Assembly (NCBI GenBank): GCA_903923395.1 | Contig: CAIXXM010000051.1 | Coordinates: 62,001 to 126,000, forward strand | Length of the DNA: 64,000 nt | Direction of reading: 5' to 3' | Source: an uncultured Acidobacteriia bacterium | GTDB taxonomy: Bacteria; Acidobacteriota; Terriglobia; Bryobacterales; Bryobacteraceae | In this document: in pieces, positions 16,517-24,640 of the stretch | Numbering within the stretch: position 1 is the stretch's first letter | Layout of the letters: each line of letters opens with the position of its first letter | Program-made: the position numbers and the translations under genes | Notes under the pieces: generated by a model | Seen by the model: only the letters and a program-made list of their open reading frames with translations | Told to the model about the DNA's origin: nothing | Database searches by the model: none

Positions 16517-18136
16517 TTACTGTGCTGCGGGTAAGGAGCCCGCGAGGAACACAGGCTGCCAAGTCACTCCGGGCGTGGAGCGGTTGAAGCCCTGCACCGG
16601 TCGCATGACTTTGAATGCTACGGCATCGCCGGGCTTGAGATTGCCCTGGATCTGCTTCACATCATCGACACTCTTGATCGACTGGCGGTTAACTTCCACG
16701 ATGATGTCGCCCTTGCCAATCCCGATGTCATCGGCGAACGAACCGGGCTCGACGGAGGTGACTGTGACCCCCGCACCCTTGTAGCCGGTACGGTCGCCCT
16801 CCCGCAGGTTTTGGATTGTGATGCCGAACCGGGCCTGCGTGGTCTCCGGCTTTTCGCTTTCCGCGGACTTGGCGAGGCCATAGTTTTCCGCGTAAATCTT
16901 GACGCGGTCGCCCACCACGACGTCCAGAGTCATGGGACGCTTGTCGCGCATGATACTCACCTTGATGGAGTTGCCAACGGGGGTATCGGCCACGGCATCA
17001 ATGAGATCCTGACTCTTCAGAATCGCTTTGCCGTTGATCGACGTGACGATGTCTTCTGCCTTCAAGCCTGCCTTTTCACCGGGTCCGCCTTCCGTGGTGG
17101 ACTGGATGAAGACGCCGTGATCCGCGCCATAGACCTTGAGCAGTTCCTTGTTCGGGTCAGAGATGCTGACGCCAATGGACCCGCGGGTCACACGGCCCGT
17201 CTTGATGATCGCGTTGTAAACCTTCGCGGCCGTATTGATGGGCAGCGCAAAGCCGATTCCCTGGTTGCCACCGCTGCGGCTCGCGATCATCGTGTTGATG
17301 CCGATGATTTCGCCATTGATATTGGCGAGCGGGCCACCGCTGTTGCCGGGGTTGATGGCAGCGTCGGTCTGGATGAAGTGCTGGAAGCTGTTCTTCATGT
17401 TGCCCACTTCACTGGGCACGTCGCGGGAAAGCGCGCTCACGATTCCCGCCGTGACGGTGGCTTCGAAGCCGAAGGGAGAACCGATTGCGATAGCCCAGTC
17501 ACCCACCTGCACGGCATCCGAGTTTCCGATCTTCGCGGGCATAACGTTCTTCTTCTCGACCTTGATCACCGCGAGGTCAGTGTCGACGTCCGTGCCGATC
17601 ACCTTGGCAGGATATTCCACGGTGTCGTTATTGAACTTCACCGTGATCTTGGTGGCCTTTTCCACCACGTGGTTATTGGTGATGATGTAGCCGTTCTTGT
17701 CGACGACCACACCAGAGCCAAGGCTGGCACTGCGCCGGTCTTCCATTTGGCCCATGCCACCACCGGGGTTGCCGAAGAAGCGCTGCATGAAATCCTGCAT
17801 GCCGCCCTGTTGATCTTCTTCATCGTCCTGCGGAACGGCGCGACGGCGCTGTTGCTGCCGGGGCTGGTTCTGCGTGGTTGCCTTCTGGGGAATGTATTCC
17901 GTCGAAATGTTAACAACGGAAGGTTCCAACTGCTTGGCCAGTTTGGAAAAGGAATTCTGCAACTGCACCGGACTCGGGATGCTCAGAGGTGTAGCGTCCT
18001 GGGCCACTGCCTGATCCTTGGCAGCCTTTGCACCGGTCTGCGCGACGGTGCCGATGACCACGCCGACTGCCAGCATAAAAAGCATCAGCGTGAAGGACAG
18101 GTATTTTTGTCTCCGCACTTTATCCAAAATGTTCAT
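16517..18136 (-). CDS. degP: HtrA/DegP-type periplasmic serine protease with two PDZ domains
   Basis: A 539-residue protein. An N-terminal membrane anchor or signal (about 13-33) precedes the trypsin-like domain with the triad His156 (ITNNHVV), Asp187 (DTDLAVIKV) and Ser266 (NPGNSGGP). Two PDZ domains follow (about 305-395 and 430-525). A Gln/Arg/Gly-rich LA-type loop lies at about 85-130. This is the quality-control protease Do, degrading misfolded envelope proteins. An AAGGAG site lies 11 nt upstream of the ATG and a possible -10 (TATAGT) further upstream at about 18175. It is followed by an intrinsic terminator. Confidence 0.95.
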   Translation of the reverse strand: MNILDKVRRQKYLSFTLMLFMLAVGVVIGTVAQTGAKAAKDQAVAQDATPLSIPSPVQLQNSFSKLAKQLEPSVVNISTEYIPQKATTQNQPRQQQRRRAVPQDDEEDQQGGMQDFMQRFFGNPGGGMGQMEDRRSASLGSGVVVDKNGYIITNNHVVEKATKITVKFNNDTVEYPAKVIGTDVDTDLAVIKVEKKNVMPAKIGNSDAVQVGDWAIAIGSPFGFEATVTAGIVSALSRDVPSEVGNMKNSFQHFIQTDAAINPGNSGGPLANINGEIIGINTMIASRSGGNQGIGFALPINTAAKVYNAIIKTGRVTRGSIGVSISDPNKELLKVYGADHGVFIQSTTEGGPGEKAGLKAEDIVTSINGKAILKSQDLIDAVADTPVGNSIKVSIMRDKRPMTLDVVVGDRVKIYAENYGLAKSAESEKPETTQARFGITIQNLREGDRTGYKGAGVTVTSVEPGSFADDIGIGKGDIIVEVNRQSIKSVDDVKQIQGNLKPGDAVAFKVMRPVQGFNRSTPGVTWQPVFLAGSLPAAQ

Positions 18137-18187
18137 CTGTGAAATGGCTCCTTGCGCTTGTATGCCTGTACAGACTATAACCTTCCG

Positions 18188-19078
18188 CTACGAGGCTGCC
18201 GCGCTCTCTGTATCTGACTGATGTTCCTTACCTTTACCACGTTTCAATTCGACCATTAAGATGCCTCCAAGAATCAGGAAGGCGCCAAAAACAGCCCGTT
18301 GTGACAGCTTTTCGCCCAGCAACAGGTACGACGTCACCCAAGCCACCACCGGTTCGAGCGAATAGATCAGTGCCGCCCGTGTCGCCGACGTGTATTGCTG
18401 CGCCCATGCCTGTGTTCCAAACGCCACCGCCGTAGCGAAGATACCGCACACCAGCACCGCTGACCAGACTGCGAAGGTTGGTTCGAACCGGACGTGTTCG
18501 GCGAACCGGAACGTTCCCCATCCCAAAATGGCAGCAGTGCCAATTTGAACCACGGCGAGTGTTTCAAAACCGATCATGGACGAATAGTGACCTACCACTA
18601 CAATATGCAGCGCGAATGCCACGGCGCAAAGCAGGCTGAGGAAATCGCCCCGGCTCAAGTCAAACCTGCCCGGGGGCAGCGTCATCAACCCCATGCCGAG
18701 GGTCGCGACGAGAATTCCCGCGACCTCAAAGGCGCGCGGCCTGTTGTGATAGACGAGCGAACTGAGCAAAGGTACCATCGGAATCGAAAGTCCGGTCAAA
18801 AAAGCTGATTTTGAGGCCGTGGTGGTTTCGAGACCCGCTGTTTGAAAGACATATGCAATAAACAGCAGGCCGCCAGCCATGACTGCGGGCCACATTCTGT
18901 CCCGCCGGACTGCTTTTCTGTAAAGCACGAAGAGTGCCAAAGCCGCCACCGAAAATCGCATGGAGAGGAACAGGAAAGTCGAAACCTGTTCCAATGCATT
19001 CTTGACCAGGACGAAGGTGGTTCCCCAAATGATTGCGACACCGAGTAATGCCAGTTCGGCGCGGGTTCTCAACGGCAT
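18188..19078 (-). CDS. EamA/DMT-family transporter
   Basis: A 296-residue protein with about ten TM helices in two EamA repeats (about 5-135 and 148-285), the drug/metabolite transporter superfamily. Family patterns include ALLGVAIIWGTTFVLVK near the start and SATRAALIYSLEPVVAWVTSYLLLGE in the second repeat. Substrate unknown. ATG 19078 is chosen because it directly precedes the first TM helix; an in-frame ATG at 19141 would overlap the M13 peptidase gene. The tail is basic. Confidence 0.88.
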   Translation of the reverse strand: MPLRTRAELALLGVAIIWGTTFVLVKNALEQVSTFLFLSMRFSVAALALFVLYRKAVRRDRMWPAVMAGGLLFIAYVFQTAGLETTTASKSAFLTGLSIPMVPLLSSLVYHNRPRAFEVAGILVATLGMGLMTLPPGRFDLSRGDFLSLLCAVAFALHIVVVGHYSSMIGFETLAVVQIGTAAILGWGTFRFAEHVRFEPTFAVWSAVLVCGIFATAVAFGTQAWAQQYTSATRAALIYSLEPVVAWVTSYLLLGEKLSQRAVFGAFLILGGILMVELKRGKGKEHQSDTESAAAS

Positions 19079-19115
19079 CGGGGGCACAATTCCAGTGTAG
19101 CGGCAGGCTGAACCC

Positions 19116-21161
19116 CTACCAGACGCGGCAAGCCTTTTCACTCACCATCGGCTGCCCGGCCTTGCAGCCGAACGCCTGCTGGAACTCCGGCATATTCTGC
19201 ACCACGCCATTGGTCCGGTAGAGCCCCGGCGAGTGAGGATCGGTCTTGGCCTGCACCCGCGCCGATTCGGGCGTCGCATTCGCACACCAGATCTGCGCGA
19301 AGCCCAGGAAGAAGCGCTGTTGGGGCGTGAAGCCGTCCTTCTCCGGGGCAATGCCGGTATGGGCCGCGAGCGAATCCATCAATGCCATGTAGGCCAGCCG
19401 GACGCCGCCGTTGTCTGCCCCGTTTTCTCCGAGAGTCAGGCGGCCGTTCAGCTTCACATCGCCCACGGCCACAAAGTTTCCGTACTCGTTGACGATGCAG
19501 TCGGCACGCTCCTTGAAGGCTTTTGCATCTTCCGGTGTCCACCAATCGCGCAAATTACCCTCGCCATCGTATTGACGGCCAGAGTCGTCAAAGCCGTGGG
19601 TCAGTTCGTGTCCCACTACGGCACCAATGCCGCCGTAGTTCACTGCCTCATCTCCACCCTTGTAATAAAACGGAGGCTGCAGAATTCCGGCTGGGAAGTT
19701 GATGTTGTTCTGGGATGGCATGTAATACGCATTCACGGTCGGCGGCGTCATGCCCCATTCCGTCTTGTCGACTGGCTGCCCGATCTTGGCCAGCGCGCGC
19801 CGCACCAGGTAAGAGGAGGCATTCCGGTCGCTGGCAACCAGATCGCCCGCGATGATCTTCACACTTGAATAGTCACGCCACTTCTCCGGATAGCCGATCT
19901 TATTGGCGACCGCATCCAACTTCTTGATCGCCTGTTGCTTCGTCTCCGGGCTCATCCAAAGCAGAGAGTTGATATCCTTCTTCATCTCGGCTTCGATCTC
20001 ACCCACCATGCGAAGCGTCCGTTCCTTGCCATCTTTGCCGAAGGCCACGTCCACATAGGCTTGGCCAACCGCCTCGCCGAGCAGGCTGTCGACCATGCGC
20101 ACGCAGGTCTTCCAGCGGGGTTGCTGCTCCTTGGTGCCGCGCAGGGTCCGGGAGAAATAATCAAAGTCTTCCTGCACGAATGGCGTGGAAAGCAGATTCG
20201 CGTGCGCATGAACGACGTGCCAGGCGAGATACGTTTTGATGTCGTCCAGGCTGGTTTTTTCGAGCAGCGCGTTCAAGCCTTTCACAAAATCCGGCACGGC
20301 GACATTCAATGTGGGCACGAACACGTCCCGGTCTTTCATGTAGCCCTTCCAGTCGAAGGACGGGCCCAGCTTCGACAGTTCCGCGACGGGCATGCGGTGG
20401 TAGCGGGCATTCGGGTCGCGGAGTGCGACGCGGTCCAGGGAGACGTTGGCGAGTGCTGTTTCCATTGCCACCACCACCTTGGCTTCTGCTTCTGCCTTGG
20501 CTGCGGGATGGCCCAACAGGATGAACATTTTCTGTATGTGGGCTGTGTATTTGCCGCGCAGTTCAACGGATTTCGGGTCTGTGGCGACGTAAAAGTCTTT
20601 GTCCGGCAGACTCAGCCCGCCCTGAAATGTCTGCGCGATGATCTCCGCCGAGTTCTTGGCATCCTGTCCCGAAGAAAAAGAAAAGAACGCAGGAATCCCC
20701 ATGGAGTGCAAGCGGGCGATTTCCCCAGGCAGAGCAGCCTTGTCACTGATCTTTGCAACGCGGTCCAGCAGCGGTTGGATCGGGGCGGCGCCCTTCGCAT
20801 CAATTGCCTTTTCGTCCATGCAGGCGCCGTAGAGATCCCCAATCTTCTGGTCATTGTCAGAGCGTCCGGGACGGACCACGGCGGCCTTCTCCAGAATGCT
20901 TTTCAGAATCAGCTGGTTGTTTTCGGCGAGTTCATTGAAGCGGCCCCAACGGGATTGATCCGAAGGAATCGGGTGGTTTTTCACCCAGGTGCCGCAGGCG
21001 TACTGATAAAAGTTCTCGCAGGGATTCGCCGCGCGGTCAATCGCGCCGAGGTCGACCCCTCCTGCGTTTTGCGCCGCGACCGGTGTTGCGAGCAGAGCGA
21101 GGATGGAAACCGCCGAAAAAGCGTACAAGTGCATGGTGGAACCAGAATAACAACGCAACAT
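19116..21161 (-). CDS. M13 family (neprilysin/PepO) zinc endopeptidase, exported
   Basis: A 681-residue metallopeptidase. The signal peptide is the segment HLYAFSAVSILALLATPVAA. The N-terminal M13 domain has the usual ANPCENFYQYACGTW. The catalytic domain has HELTH at 518-522, the third zinc ligand Glu579 in ENGADNGG, and the C-terminal CRVW. It hydrolyses oligopeptides in the periplasm. The start is either ATG 21161 or ATG 21134; neither has an ideal ribosome binding site, and the second gives the more typical signal peptide. The gene follows the M20 peptidase by 9 nt, suggesting a peptide-degradation operon. Confidence 0.93.
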   Translation of the reverse strand: MLRCYSGSTMHLYAFSAVSILALLATPVAAQNAGGVDLGAIDRAANPCENFYQYACGTWVKNHPIPSDQSRWGRFNELAENNQLILKSILEKAAVVRPGRSDNDQKIGDLYGACMDEKAIDAKGAAPIQPLLDRVAKISDKAALPGEIARLHSMGIPAFFSFSSGQDAKNSAEIIAQTFQGGLSLPDKDFYVATDPKSVELRGKYTAHIQKMFILLGHPAAKAEAEAKVVVAMETALANVSLDRVALRDPNARYHRMPVAELSKLGPSFDWKGYMKDRDVFVPTLNVAVPDFVKGLNALLEKTSLDDIKTYLAWHVVHAHANLLSTPFVQEDFDYFSRTLRGTKEQQPRWKTCVRMVDSLLGEAVGQAYVDVAFGKDGKERTLRMVGEIEAEMKKDINSLLWMSPETKQQAIKKLDAVANKIGYPEKWRDYSSVKIIAGDLVASDRNASSYLVRRALAKIGQPVDKTEWGMTPPTVNAYYMPSQNNINFPAGILQPPFYYKGGDEAVNYGGIGAVVGHELTHGFDDSGRQYDGEGNLRDWWTPEDAKAFKERADCIVNEYGNFVAVGDVKLNGRLTLGENGADNGGVRLAYMALMDSLAAHTGIAPEKDGFTPQQRFFLGFAQIWCANATPESARVQAKTDPHSPGLYRTNGVVQNMPEFQQAFGCKAGQPMVSEKACRVW

Positions 21162-21170
21162 AACGCCTGT

Positions 21171-22403
21171 TTACTCTCCTTCCCCGGGCAACAACAGACC
21201 GAGCGTCAGCAAAACTCGCTTCAGCCCCAAATCCCGCCCTTCCGGCTGGAACCATTCCGCCGTTGTGTGCGCCCCGCCGCCAGTTCCGCCGGCACCAATG
21301 GAGATGGCAGGAATTCCCATGGACAGCGGGATATTTGCGTCGGTGGAGGCGCAATCCAGACGCGACCGGATTCCGAGATGCGCATCGACGGCGCGTACTG
21401 AAGCCAGTAACCCGGAATCCGGTGCGAGCTTGGCCGCCGGACGGTTGCCGATCTCTTTGATTTTCGACGTGACCCGGCCGGCAACAGCCCGGCGGTTCTC
21501 CGCTTCCTCACTTTTGGCAACAGCCTGAAACAGCACGTTCACCATCTCCTCGATCCGGTCATTGTTCTCCGAGCGGATATCCACTTTTGCCCTCGCCGCC
21601 GAGGCAATCGCGTTGACTCCGGTACCACCATCGATCAGCCCCACATTGACGGAAACCTTGGCCCCGTCCCGCAACAGCGTGCGGGTTTCCACAGCCTTGG
21701 AATCCACAAAGGCTGTCATGGCGCGGGTAAGGGCATGGACCGGGTTTCCGATACCAAAATCGCTCCAGCTATGCCCGCCTGGTCCAGCGAACGATACTTC
21801 GAAGCGGCGGCTGCCCAGAGCCTGCACCGTAATGTGATCTGTCGCAGCTCCGTCCAGCACGACGAAGGCTGAGATTCGTCGCGCCAGATCGGGCTGCCGG
21901 CACAAGTGCCGCATGCCGCTCAAATTGCCCTCGCCCTCCTCCCCGACGTTGGCAACAAGCAGCAATCTGCGGAATAGATCGGCGGAATCGGGGTGAACCT
22001 TTATAGCGCGGGCAATCGCAATCAGTCCGGCGAGTCCGGCACCGTTATCAGAGACACCAGGGCCGTGAAAGACACCGCCGGGGTCCACAAAGATGTCATC
22101 TTTGGTGCGCGGTGCCAGGACGGTATCGAGATGTGCGGTCACCGCAACGAGGTTGCCTTCCGGGGTCGCTTCGAGGGAGGCCAGGACATTTCCGGCACGG
22201 TCAATACCCGTGTGCCAGCCAAGGTTCCGCAGTTGCTGCGAGACCCATTCGGCGCGCTGCTGCTCCAGAAATGTCGGTGACGGCACCCGGCAAAGCTTCA
22301 GGTGGATCTCATTGACCCATTGTTTTTCCCGCGTGAACCACTGGAGTGCCTCACGCATGCCGGGACGATCGGCCAACGCGCCGGCCGCAGCGGCTGCAGG
22401 CAT
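21171..22403 (-). CDS. M20 family metallopeptidase (PepT/ArgE-like)
   Basis: A 410-residue zinc peptidase. Metal-ligand segments visible are VTAHLDTV, GPGVSDNGAGLAG, VGEEGEGNLSG and, near the C-terminus, AISIGAGGTGGGAHTTAEW (final His). The dimerisation domain sits between (about 210-320). Such enzymes cleave di/tripeptides or acylated amino acids. ATG 22403 is chosen; the open frame extends much further upstream but that part overlaps the next gene in another frame and does not look like the family. It has no signal peptide, unlike the M13 peptidase downstream. Confidence 0.88.
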   Translation of the reverse strand: MPAAAAAGALADRPGMREALQWFTREKQWVNEIHLKLCRVPSPTFLEQQRAEWVSQQLRNLGWHTGIDRAGNVLASLEATPEGNLVAVTAHLDTVLAPRTKDDIFVDPGGVFHGPGVSDNGAGLAGLIAIARAIKVHPDSADLFRRLLLVANVGEEGEGNLSGMRHLCRQPDLARRISAFVVLDGAATDHITVQALGSRRFEVSFAGPGGHSWSDFGIGNPVHALTRAMTAFVDSKAVETRTLLRDGAKVSVNVGLIDGGTGVNAIASAARAKVDIRSENNDRIEEMVNVLFQAVAKSEEAENRRAVAGRVTSKIKEIGNRPAAKLAPDSGLLASVRAVDAHLGIRSRLDCASTDANIPLSMGIPAISIGAGGTGGGAHTTAEWFQPEGRDLGLKRVLLTLGLLLPGEGE

Positions 22404-22473
22404 TAGATTGACTGCCACAGTTTGAGTGTAGCGGGAGGGCGGATGGTGACCTGGGTGGTTCAGAAAGCGCGGT

Positions 22474-22953
22474 TCAGAAAGCGATCGGCTTGGCCACGCT
22501 TTGGCTGGCGAGAACGAGTTCCCGCATCTGCCGTTCGAAGTCCCGGAGAGCATTCTCGTCATCGGCCGTTCGGCCTTTGACGTAGAGCAGGTGCTCCAGT
22601 TCAGTGGCGAGTCGTGCCACTTCATTAGCTGCGATGTAGTCCCCAGTATGGGCACCGTCATAAAGAACTTTTCCCAAAAGCATGGGGAATGACTCAGCGA
22701 ATTTGGACAGCATAGTATGCAGCGCCGAAATTTGGGAAATGTTACCGAGACGGCGGGTGATAAGTTGAAACCGCAATCCATGTTCGCAGCCCTGTGCCAG
22801 CCACTGCTCCAACAGGGATTGGTTCGGGCCTGCCTGCTCCCATCGAAAATCGATTGCTCCACTATCTTCCACGTAAACGAGTTCCGGCTGCGCGGGTGGC
22901 ACAGCTTTGCCGGTCTCATAGCAATTGCAGTAAACCACCGCGTCCAGTCCCAT
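22474..22953 (-). CDS. Hypothetical protein, MGLDAVVYCNC type
   Basis: A 159-residue soluble protein with no family I can name. The N-terminus MGLDAVVYCNCYETGK looks like a conserved opening I associate with small uncharacterised bacterial proteins that often sit alone. The rest is mainly helical and acidic, with LEHLLYVKGRTADDENALRDFERQMREL predicted as long helices. No catalytic motif. Its ATG shares one base with the stop of the upstream membrane-protein gene (TAATG), so the two are probably coupled. Confidence 0.6.
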   Translation of the reverse strand: MGLDAVVYCNCYETGKAVPPAQPELVYVEDSGAIDFRWEQAGPNQSLLEQWLAQGCEHGLRFQLITRRLGNISQISALHTMLSKFAESFPMLLGKVLYDGAHTGDYIAANEVARLATELEHLLYVKGRTADDENALRDFERQMRELVLASQSVAKPIAF

Positions 22954-23411
22954 TACGGTTCAACCTCGCAGCTTATCGCGACTCCGCCACCCCGCGCCGG
23001 GCAGCCTGTCTCCGTTTGATAGCCCTGGATGAGTAAGTGCGTGCCATCGGGCCAGCTAACTCGCGGCGGATGCGGACTACTATAAACGCGGCTCGCCACA
23101 GGGCTCCACCAGGGGCGCACGGAGACAATGAAGCTGTCCTCGTCGAGGGCGCTGCCTAAGATCCTGGTGATGATGGCGACATGGTGTCGATCTGGTGAGT
23201 AGAGGACGGGCTGGTGCACGGTGCAGCCGATCTCGGATAGTGTCATGAAGGCGACACAGATTGCACCGGCACAGACAGTAAGCGACGCGGCGAAGCGGAA
23301 CGGCAGCCGGAGCCATCTACGGGCAACCTTTCCTGCCCCTCGGAAGCCGGCAATCCCTGCGGCGGGGATGAGATAGAACTGCAAGTAAGTAACCGCCTCA
23401 GAGATATCCAC
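22953..23411 (-). CDS. Hypothetical membrane protein
   Basis: A 152-residue protein with two hydrophobic segments (about 9-23 and 39-58) and a C-terminal soluble part of about 90 residues rich in beta strands (HHVAIITRIL, DSFIVSVRPWWSP, THLLIQGYQ), probably outside the membrane. No family recognised. It overlaps the following gene by one base and follows the acetyltransferase gene by 6 nt, so GNAT, this protein and the 159-residue protein may form one operon. Confidence 0.55.
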   Translation of the reverse strand: MDISEAVTYLQFYLIPAAGIAGFRGAGKVARRWLRLPFRFAASLTVCAGAICVAFMTLSEIGCTVHQPVLYSPDRHHVAIITRILGSALDEDSFIVSVRPWWSPVASRVYSSPHPPRVSWPDGTHLLIQGYQTETGCPARGGGVAISCEVEP

Positions 23412-23417
23412 GATAAG

Positions 23418-23930
23418 TTATCCCTCTCTGAGTCGAAGAATCATATGTTCTTCATCAATGTAAGTTGTGCCGATCTTCAGCGCTCTGGGTTCCAAGCCGA
23501 ACGTTTCGAATCCCAGCGAACGGTACATATGTTTCGCGGTGTCCTGCGTGGAGCCGACGGCGAGGAGGATCTGCTCAATCGACGGGACTCCTGCGGCCTG
23601 CCCGATCGCAGCTTGGAGCAGGCGTTTGCCGATGCCCAAGCCCCGGTGGGCAGCCTGGACATAGACGCCATAGATATGAGCCTTGTGGCGTTCTTTCGCC
23701 GAACTGTGGCGCAACAGAGTAACCATGCCGATGAGACGGTCTTGTTCGAATGCGCCAAGATAGCAACTGCCCGGCTCGACAGTACGAAACCGTTGCGCAG
23801 CTTCGTCAGGCGTGGTGGCGCTGTGCTCCTCTACTGTCTTGCCGAATGCGAAGGGTTGCTCACGCAGCGATTCCAGGCGCAGATTCCACCAGTCTCGTGC
23901 GTCGGCTTCCTGCAGGGCGCGGATTTCCAT
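23418..23930 (-). CDS. GNAT family N-acetyltransferase
   Basis: A 170-residue acetyltransferase. Motif A of the GNAT fold is visible as HIYGVYVQAAHRGLGIGKRLLQAAI (about 86-110, with the R/Q-x-x-G-x-G/A acetyl-CoA loop RGLGIG), followed by ILLAVGSTQDTAKHMYRSLGFETFG, the usual motif B. Acceptor unknown. It is the first gene of a minus-strand group and is divergent from the small membrane protein at 24319 across a 388-bp non-coding region. Confidence 0.9.
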   Translation of the reverse strand: MEIRALQEADARDWWNLRLESLREQPFAFGKTVEEHSATTPDEAAQRFRTVEPGSCYLGAFEQDRLIGMVTLLRHSSAKERHKAHIYGVYVQAAHRGLGIGKRLLQAAIGQAAGVPSIEQILLAVGSTQDTAKHMYRSLGFETFGLEPRALKIGTTYIDEEHMILRLREG

Positions 23931-24318
23931 TGGCTTTGCACACCAGATTACCGCAGTGCTGGTTTGGGAGCACGCTGCGTCGGAAGTACCATGCGATGAA
24001 GGTACAACAGTCCTGTGTGGCCTGCCACTGAGGACTCATAGAACTATAACTCAAAAAAACTATTTGCCAGTACTCGACGCAACCCGCGGGAGTCAGTTAG
24101 ACTCTGAGCAGGTAACCACTTTATGTACCCTGCTCACCAAAGGATCGCTGCCGGCCTGCCAGTCCGAATTGGCGGAGACGTCGTGACATGTGCGGGGGAC
24201 TAGTTCTTACCTGAATTTGAGGACTTTCCAAACCCGCCACGCTAATCGCGCTGGCGGGCTTTTTGTTTCAATCAAGCAATCCCAAAATGCCCTCTGGAAG
24301 GGCAAGTGGAGGAGAAAC
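23931..24318. other. Non-coding region with structured leader and terminator
   Basis: There is no supportable gene in these 388 bases. The right half, read on the plus strand, holds a CTGCCA/TGGCGG hairpin near 24160-24176 and a strong intrinsic terminator at 24233-24264, then the ribosome binding site of the small membrane-protein gene. It could be a regulated leader of that gene or a separate small RNA ending at the terminator. The left half should contain the GNAT promoter. Confidence 0.5.
24233..24264 (+). terminator. Intrinsic terminator upstream of small membrane-protein gene
   Basis: CCCGCCA (24233-24239) pairs perfectly with TGGCGGG (24252-24258), followed by CTTTTTG. It lies 55 nt before the start codon of the next plus-strand gene with no coding sequence ahead of it, so it ends either a small RNA or a prematurely terminated leader. 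Confidence 0.8.
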
Positions 24319-24525
24319 ATGTTTCGCTTTACACGCGCGGAATTTCCGCCAGTGTTTATTTTTGTCCTTTCTTTGGTGTTGATTGGCGTCACGGCATCCG
24401 CAGTGGGTGTCAAAGGCGCTGACAGCATCATCACTGTTGGTCTCGGTGCTGTTGGCTTTGTTCTTCATGGCCGCCGCGATGACAAGAAAGAGGAACCGCA
24501 GGGTTCGAATGAACCCGAAGGATAG
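24319..24525 (+). CDS. Small membrane protein (68 aa)
   Basis: A 68-residue protein with two hydrophobic segments (about 9-30, PPVFIFVLSLVLIGVTASAVG, and about 36-50, SIITVGLGAVGFVLHG) and a charged, Glu/Lys-rich hydrophilic tail. ATG 24319 has a strong GGAGGA site 6 nt ahead, which rules out the longer frame from 24190 that runs through the terminator. Function unknown. The gene stands alone between two intrinsic terminators. Confidence 0.65.
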   Translation: MFRFTRAEFPPVFIFVLSLVLIGVTASAVGVKGADSIITVGLGAVGFVLHGRRDDKKEEPQGSNEPEG

Positions 24526-24555
24526 TAAGAAGGGGAACATCCTGTGATCTTTACG

Positions 24556-24582
24556 GGTACAAGCCGGGAACCTGCTTGTACC
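24556..24582. repeat. 9-bp perfect inverted repeat after the small membrane gene
   Basis: GGTACAAGC (24556-24564) and GCTTGTACC (24574-24582) are separated by 9 nt. It lies between the stop codon at 24525 and the terminator at 24602. It may be a 3'-end RNA stem or a protein-binding site; there is no T-tract directly after it. Confidence 0.6.
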
Positions 24583-24601
24583 TGATCCTGGCCCTGCCCA
24601 G

Positions 24602-24620
24602 CCGCTTCGGAAGCGGTTTT
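24602..24620 (+). terminator. Intrinsic terminator of small membrane-protein gene
   Basis: CCGCTT pairs with AAGCGG across CGG and is followed by TTTT, with a second T-run after CCTGG. It separates the plus-strand small gene from the convergent addA gene, whose stop is at 24641. Confidence 0.7.
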
Positions 24621-24640
24621 CCTGGTTTTTCAATAAGTAC

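Noticed and set aside
16811-18142. 443-residue plus-strand frame opposite degP
   Set aside because: The protease has full catalytic and PDZ motifs on the minus strand; the antisense frame is an artefact.
22404-22919. N-terminal extension of the M20 peptidase frame
   Set aside because: The extension lies antiparallel in frame terms to a better-supported gene at 22474-22953 and has no similarity to the peptidase family; the internal ATG at 22403 fits the family start.
24222-24236. GAGGACTTTCC resembling part of the RNase P RNA core
   Set aside because: The orientation and flanking bases do not match the conserved P4 segment, and the region is far too short for RNase P RNA.
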